Part shown: positions 59,590-64,000 of the stretch, piece by piece
How the letters are laid out: each line of letters opens with the position of its first letter
How positions within the stretch are numbered: the first letter of the stretch is position 1
Source of the DNA: Undibacterium paludis
GTDB lineage: Bacteria; Pseudomonadota; Gammaproteobacteria; Burkholderiales; Burkholderiaceae_D
DNA: 64,000 bases
Assembly: GCF_022568815.1 (NCBI RefSeq)
Contig: NZ_JAKZHX010000002.1
Span: 186,001-250,000, forward strand
Direction: 5' to 3'
Position numbers and translations under genes: made by a program
Notes under the pieces: model-generated
The model's input: the letters and a program-made list of their open reading frames with translations, nothing else
Databases searched by the model: none
What the model was told of the DNA's origin: nothing

Positions 59590-60326
59590 TCGTCTTTGCC
59601 TGGAAATTGATACCATGCACCCCATTTGTCCTTGCTGGCAATCGTGATGAATTTTACGACAGGCCGGCAACAGCAGCCGACTGGTGGCAAGACAATCCCA
59701 ACATATTTGCGGGCCGTGATTTGCAATCGGGTGGTACCTGGCTAGGTATGAAGACCGCAGATGGCGCAGAAAGCCTGACAACAAAATTTGCGGCAATCAC
59801 GAATATCCGGGCGCCATCAGAAAAACGGGATGATGCACCATCCCGTGGCGAACTGGTCGCCAACTACCTCAACAGCGATCTCAGTGCACAAGACTATATT
59901 GCCAGCATCCGCGATACGGTAGCAGATTACAATGGTTTCAATTTATTGGTAGGCGACCAAGATGACCTGATCTGGTTTTCCAATCGCCAGCAGGATGATG
60001 TACGGAACGGCAAACCTTTGCCCCCAGGGATTTACGGCATTTCGAATGCATCACTCGACACCCCTTGGCCAAAAGTAGTCAGGACCAAGGCAGAATTTGC
60101 CAGCATGATATGCCAGCGAGCACCTGTCGACGCTTACTTTGAAGTCCTCGCCAATACCACGCCCGCACCTGATTGCCGCCTGCCGGATACCGGCGTATCA
60201 TTTGAAATGGAAAGACTCTTGTCTTCCCCATGTATAGTCTCACCCAACTACGGCACGCGCGTGTCGACCGTACTCAAGGTACATAAAGACTACCCTGCTG
60301 AATTCCACGAAAAACTTTTGCGTTAG
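59580..60326 (+). CDS. NRDE/TANGO2-family protein
   Basis: This 248-aa protein begins MCLIVFAWKLIPCTPFVLAG followed by NRDEFYDRP, the motif that names the NRDE (TANGO2) family, with a Cys at position 2. The fold resembles N-terminal nucleophile hydrolases. Related proteins have been linked to heme and membrane trafficking, so a function is not established here. It overlaps the DUF4936 gene by 10 bases and converges with the GPH transporter by 4 bases. The set ygfZ, DUF4936, NRDE is a probable operon. Confidence 0.87.
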   Translation: MCLIVFAWKLIPCTPFVLAGNRDEFYDRPATAADWWQDNPNIFAGRDLQSGGTWLGMKTADGAESLTTKFAAITNIRAPSEKRDDAPSRGELVANYLNSDLSAQDYIASIRDTVADYNGFNLLVGDQDDLIWFSNRQQDDVRNGKPLPPGIYGISNASLDTPWPKVVRTKAEFASMICQRAPVDAYFEVLANTTPAPDCRLPDTGVSFEMERLLSSPCIVSPNYGTRVSTVLKVHKDYPAEFHEKLLR

Positions 60327-61603
60327 CCTTCATTGGCAGGCAAGCAGTCTGCGTGTAGCATCCCCACCTCTTCCAGTCTGGTCCGCCATAATATGGTTGC
60401 GGCCAGCAGTTTCAAAACACATGGCAATCCTGCATAGGCCAGACTCAAAGCAAGCAATCCACGCTGATCCGTTGTCCCTGGAACATAACCAAGAAATTCC
60501 AGCGCGGGCAGTGACAATCCTGCAGCCAGGGCTAAATTCATTTTGGTTGCCCAATTCCAAACACCAAAATAGCTGCCCTCTTTTTTTTCGCTATGGCCAG
60601 CAGCATGTATTACCGCCGAGAGCAAGGCTGGCGGCATGGCAAGGCCTGCGCCCAGACTCATGCCGGAACAGATACAGACAATAGAAAACACCAACATATC
60701 GCCTGCACCCAGCCCCAATACGCCAACGAAACTCAACACGGACAGCAGCATCGCCAACAACCATGTTTTCACTTCTCCAAGGTTTTGCGCCAGACGATCC
60801 CACAAAGGCATGGACAAAGCAGCTGCAAAAAAATATATCAGCAACAAAATGCCGGCCCAGTGCCCGATTTGCAAACGATCTTTGGTAAAGAACAAGAATA
60901 ATGTTGCAGGTATTGCCTCAGCAATACCATTGACAACAAAGACAATAAACAATGCTTTGAAATGCGGATTGGCAAACAAATCTCTTAATAATAAGGAAGT
61001 GCGTAAAAGCGCTATACTTCCAGGGATGCGACGTGTCTTACGTATCAGCAGGAAGGCTGTTGCCACCAGCATCAAACTCAACGCCAACGACAATATATCG
61101 AAATTGCCATATTGAATAATCAACGCAGTACTAATGACTCCGATTAAACCACAGGCCTCACGAAAAGCAGTCAACCTGACGCGCTGACCTGGTTCTTGGG
61201 TCAATGCCGCGCCCCAACTTTGGAAGGCGATACTGGCCAGGCTATAGCCACTATAAACGACGATCAAAGAAAAAAAGAGCCAGATAAATACCAAGGTCGT
61301 CGACAAGTGGGGTGGATGAAACAATCCAAAGAAACCAGCTATCATGAGCGGCAGGGCCAATATGATATAGGGAGCGTAACTGTATTTCTCAGGACGTTTG
61401 TCAATCAAGGTGCCCACATAGGGGTCGATAAAAGCATCCATCACCCTGGTCAGCAGGAGGGCCGCCCCTATCCCGGACAGGGGTATGCCAAAACGGTCAG
61501 CATAAAACTGCGGCACATAAACGTAAACAGGCAAGGCCACCATCGCCAGCGGGAAGCCAAACATGGCATAAGACAGGAGCTGCTTGTTCGTCAAACGAGA
61601 CAT
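60323..61603 (-). CDS. GPH/MFS-type sugar symporter-like transporter
   Basis: A 426-aa integral membrane protein with about 12 helices. The N-terminal MFS_2/GPH blocks are clear: LPVYVYVPQFYADRFGIP and VMDAFIDPYVGTLIDKRP, with a DxxxxGxxIDK-like loop. The GPH family moves sugars or related solutes with Na+ or H+, but many members have unknown substrates. A terminator-like hairpin lies just 19 bases before the start, leaving little promoter space, so it may be read from hom. TTAGGACA is the ribosome binding site. Confidence 0.87.
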   Translation of the reverse strand: MSRLTNKQLLSYAMFGFPLAMVALPVYVYVPQFYADRFGIPLSGIGAALLLTRVMDAFIDPYVGTLIDKRPEKYSYAPYIILALPLMIAGFFGLFHPPHLSTTLVFIWLFFSLIVVYSGYSLASIAFQSWGAALTQEPGQRVRLTAFREACGLIGVISTALIIQYGNFDILSLALSLMLVATAFLLIRKTRRIPGSIALLRTSLLLRDLFANPHFKALFIVFVVNGIAEAIPATLFLFFTKDRLQIGHWAGILLLIYFFAAALSMPLWDRLAQNLGEVKTWLLAMLLSVLSFVGVLGLGAGDMLVFSIVCICSGMSLGAGLAMPPALLSAVIHAAGHSEKKEGSYFGVWNWATKMNLALAAGLSLPALEFLGYVPGTTDQRGLLALSLAYAGLPCVLKLLAATILWRTRLEEVGMLHADCLPANEG

Positions 61604-61621
61604 ATTGTCCTAAGTTTGATG

Positions 61622-61660
61622 AAAAAAGCGCAAACATTCCTTCGTGATCGCGCTTTTTTC
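61622..61660 (-). terminator. Hairpin with T-run between hom and the GPH transporter
   Basis: AAAAAAGCGC (61622-61631) and GCGCTTTTTT (61650-61659) form a 10-bp stem with an 18-base loop; on the minus strand the T-run follows directly. It ends 18 bases before the transporter start, so a terminator here would leave no room for a separate promoter. It may be an attenuator. Confidence 0.65.
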
Positions 61661-61711
61661 GCTGGCATACCAGCTACTGCTGATAGACTTTAGCAGGTTT
61701 GTAATTGGGAA

Positions 61712-63022
61712 TTAACTCAACTCTTCCAGACGCAGCTTGGTCACAGCACCATACACCGTATCGAGTTTTTCCATCTTCTCTATCGCCGCAACGATATTTT
61801 TTTCTTTGGTCTGGTGTGTGAGAATGATGATATCTGTCCTGGTCTCACCCTCAGCCGGTTCTTTCTGCAACATCGCATCAATGGAAATCGATGAATCGGC
61901 CAATATGCGTGTGACGTCAGCCAATACGCCCGGCTTGTCAGCAACATGCATGCGCAGATAATAGCTGGTGACGATTTCAGCCATCGGCAAGACTGGCAAA
62001 TCACTGAGAGAATGCGGCTGGAAGGCCAGGTGCGGTACGCGATGCTCAGGATCAGCCGTTGCCAAACGTGTGATGTCAACCAGGTCGGCAATCACTGCCG
62101 ATGCAGTTGGTTCGGAACCGGCTCCTTTGCCATAATACAAGGTTGCACCAACGGCATCACCATGTACCAGTACTGCATTCATCGCCCCTTCCACATTGGC
62201 GATCAGGCGCTTTTCAGGGATTAGCGTCGGATGCACCCGCAATTCTATGCCGTCTTCGGTACGCTTGCTAATGCCGAGTAATTTGATGCGATAACCAAGC
62301 TCTTCGGCATAACGTATATCACTGGCTTCGAGCTTGGTGATACCTTCGACATGGGCCTTATCGAACTGCATGGGAATACCATAGGCAATGGATGCCATGA
62401 TGGTAGCCTTGTGCGCAGCGTCTATACCTTCAATATCGAAAGTCGGGTCAGCCTCTGCATAACCCAACGCCTGCGCCTGTTTCAGCACGGTCGCAAAATC
62501 CAGACCCTTGTCACGCATTTCTGACAGGATGAAATTTGTCGTGCCATTGATGATACCGGCTATCCACTCGATACGATTGGCAGTCAAACCTTCACGCAAA
62601 GCCTTGATGATGGGAATGCCGCCAGCAACGGCAGCTTCAAATGCCACCATCACTGATTTTTCCTGCGCTGCCTTAAAAATCTCATTGCCATGTATCGCCA
62701 GTAGAGCCTTGTTTGCTGTCACCACATGTTTGCCATTTGCGATGGCTTTTAATACCAGATCCTTGGCAATACCATAACCACCTATCAGTTCGATGACAAT
62801 GTCGATATCGGGATTGTTGACAACCAGATTGGCGTCATTGACCACTTCGCATTCACCATTGGTCAGTTCACGTGCCCGTTCAACATTCAGGTCTGCCACC
62901 ATGGCAATCTCAATCGAGCGACCTGCGCGACGCGTAATCTCTAACTGATTGCGTTTCAATACATTGAATGTGCCGGAGCCGACGGTGCCTATGCCTAACA
63001 GGCCTACTTTGATGGGTTTCAT
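61712..63022 (-). CDS. hom: Homoserine dehydrogenase
   Basis: Hom (436 aa) reduces aspartate semialdehyde to homoserine for threonine, methionine and isoleucine. The N-terminal NAD(P) motif is GLLGIGTVGSGTF (about 6-18). The catalytic domain has VVTANKALLA and the YAEADPTFDIEGIDAAHK stretch, and the C-terminal ACT domain (about 350-436) is the threonine sensor. I place the start at 63022, since the in-frame start at 63094 overlaps the aminotransferase gene. thrC, the usual next gene in betaproteobacteria, is absent here. Confidence 0.96.
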   Translation of the reverse strand: MKPIKVGLLGIGTVGSGTFNVLKRNQLEITRRAGRSIEIAMVADLNVERARELTNGECEVVNDANLVVNNPDIDIVIELIGGYGIAKDLVLKAIANGKHVVTANKALLAIHGNEIFKAAQEKSVMVAFEAAVAGGIPIIKALREGLTANRIEWIAGIINGTTNFILSEMRDKGLDFATVLKQAQALGYAEADPTFDIEGIDAAHKATIMASIAYGIPMQFDKAHVEGITKLEASDIRYAEELGYRIKLLGISKRTEDGIELRVHPTLIPEKRLIANVEGAMNAVLVHGDAVGATLYYGKGAGSEPTASAVIADLVDITRLATADPEHRVPHLAFQPHSLSDLPVLPMAEIVTSYYLRMHVADKPGVLADVTRILADSSISIDAMLQKEPAEGETRTDIIILTHQTKEKNIVAAIEKMEKLDTVYGAVTKLRLEELS

Positions 63023-63047
63023 ATGGTTTCTAAACAAAAAAATTAAA

Positions 63048-64000
63048 TTAATTGGTGCCGTGACGTTTTCGATACCCTTCGAGGAAATGCGCAATACGTC
63101 CGAATGCTTCAGTCAAATCATCCGTGTTAGGTAAGAACACAACACGGAAATGGTCGGGATTGATCCAGTTAAATCCCGTTCCCTGTACCAATAACACGCG
63201 CTGCTCGGTCAGCAGATCGTGAATAAATTCCTGGTCATCCTTGATCGGGTACATCAAGGGGTCCAGTTTTGGAAACATATACAGTGCAGCCTTGGGTTTG
63301 ACGCAACTGACGCCAGGTATTTCTGTCAACAGCTTGTGCGCAAGGTCGCGCTGCTTCAACAGGCGCCCCCCTGGGCCAACCAGGTCATGAATGCTCTGAT
63401 AACCACCCAGTGCAGTCTGGATCGCAAACTGACCTGGCGCATTGGCGCACAAGCGCATGGACGCCAGCATGTTCAGGCCTTCGATATAATCCCTGGCATG
63501 GCGTTTCTCACCAGATACTACCATCCAGCCGGCACGATAACCGCAAGAACGATAATTTTTTGACAGTCCGTTCAAGGTCAGGAACAGCACATCATCTGCC
63601 AGCGAGGCGATGGACGTATGCTCTTCCTCGTCATACAAAGTCTTGTCATAGATTTCGTCTGCGAACACAATCAGTTGATGCTGGCGTGCGACTTCAACAA
63701 TTTGCTGCAAGACTTCTACCGGATACAGGGCACCGGTAGGATTATTGGGGTTGATGACGACGATCGCCTTGGTGTTGGGCGTAATCTTGCTCTTGATGTC
63801 ATCAATATCGGGCATCCAGTCAGCGCTTTCATCGCAAACATAATGCACGGGCTTGCCGCCTGACAGGCTGACAGCGGCCGTCCATAAAGGATAGTCCGGC
63901 GCTGGCACCAATACTTCATCACCACTATTGAGCAAGGCGTTCATGCCCATCACGATCAGTTCAGAGGCGCCATTGCCGATGTAAATATCTTCTATCGTCA
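63048..64000 (-). CDS. alaA: AlaA-like PLP aminotransferase, N-terminal part missing (window edge)
   Basis: The gene runs off the right edge; about 316 codons are present. It has a class I aminotransferase fold, with NPNNPTGALYP and the PLP lysine in LNGLSKNYRSCGYRAGWMVV, closest to the AlaA-type (alanine, valine or glutamate-pyruvate) enzymes. IGNGASEL, before the methionine at 63953, confirms that coding continues upstream. It lies 25 bases before hom, the standard alaA-hom order in this group. The substrate is inferred from similarity. Confidence 0.9.
   Translation of the reverse strand, partial: TIEDIYIGNGASELIVMGMNALLNSGDEVLVPAPDYPLWTAAVSLSGGKPVHYVCDESADWMPDIDDIKSKITPNTKAIVVINPNNPTGALYPVEVLQQIVEVARQHQLIVFADEIYDKTLYDEEEHTSIASLADDVLFLTLNGLSKNYRSCGYRAGWMVVSGEKRHARDYIEGLNMLASMRLCANAPGQFAIQTALGGYQSIHDLVGPGGRLLKQRDLAHKLLTEIPGVSCVKPKAALYMFPKLDPLMYPIKDDQEFIHDLLTEQRVLLVQGTGFNWINPDHFRVVFLPNTDDLTEAFGRIAHFLEGYRKRHGTN

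Overview
The window is chromosomal DNA of a betaproteobacterium, most likely family Oxalobacteraceae. An Undibacterium or Herminiimonas-like organism is my best guess, from the moderate GC content, the protein sequences and the gene order; I cannot name a genus from sequence alone. About 95% is coding. I see no phage, insertion sequence, CRISPR array, rRNA or tRNA.

Region 1 (1-14421, all minus strand) is the classic translation and envelope supercluster, read from right to left: rpsB, tsf, pyrH, frr, uppS, cdsA, dxr, rseP, bamA, skp, lpxD, fabZ, lpxA, lpxB, then a partial tatD cut by the window edge. It links ribosome function, isoprenoid and undecaprenyl supply, CDP-diacylglycerol, outer membrane protein assembly and lipid A synthesis. 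Region 2 (14422-19054, plus) holds map, glnD and an RluF-like pseudouridine synthase. Region 3 (19055-27267, minus) is smc, zipA, ligA, galU and a peptide deformylase, that is chromosome organisation, division, DNA ligation and UDP-glucose.

Region 4 (27602-35493, plus) is the succinylase branch of lysine/diaminopimelate synthesis (dapC, dapD, dapE), interleaved with a PilU-like ATPase and a YffB-like ArsC-fold protein, followed by prmB and a YheS-type ABC-F gene. Region 5 (35540-38250) is a small accessory patch: a WYL regulator, a DUF1579-like protein, a glutathione S-transferase-like protein and an unrecognised exported protein. Region 6 (38666-41834, plus) is a Fur-controlled ferrous iron locus: feoA, feoB, a small cysteine-rich membrane protein and an unrecognised soluble protein. 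It is followed by a convergent ybiT.

Region 7 (43846-52975, minus) is an acyl-CoA and transport locus: an acyl-CoA ligase, a periplasmic binding protein, livHMGF and a FadB-type bifunctional protein. Three near-identical palindromes with an ACGAYCGT core lie upstream of the ligase, livH and the FadB-type gene. They suggest one TetR-like regulator, encoded outside the window, controls the whole locus. Region 8 (53265-58051, minus) is mltG, tmk, holB, pilZ, an acetyltransferase and rlmJ. A 141-base nested palindrome separates the last two. Region 9 (58200-64000) is ygfZ, a DUF4936 gene and an NRDE gene on plus, then a GPH-type transporter, hom and a partial alaA-like aminotransferase on minus.

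Most genes are housekeeping. The parts that reward a second look are the shared operator of region 7, the LivF Walker A lysine-to-arginine change, the 54.2-54.4 kb palindrome, the small proteins of the iron locus, the exported protein at 37795-38250, and several breaks in otherwise conserved gene order (tatD away from pilZ, no rnhB after lpxB, no thrC after hom).
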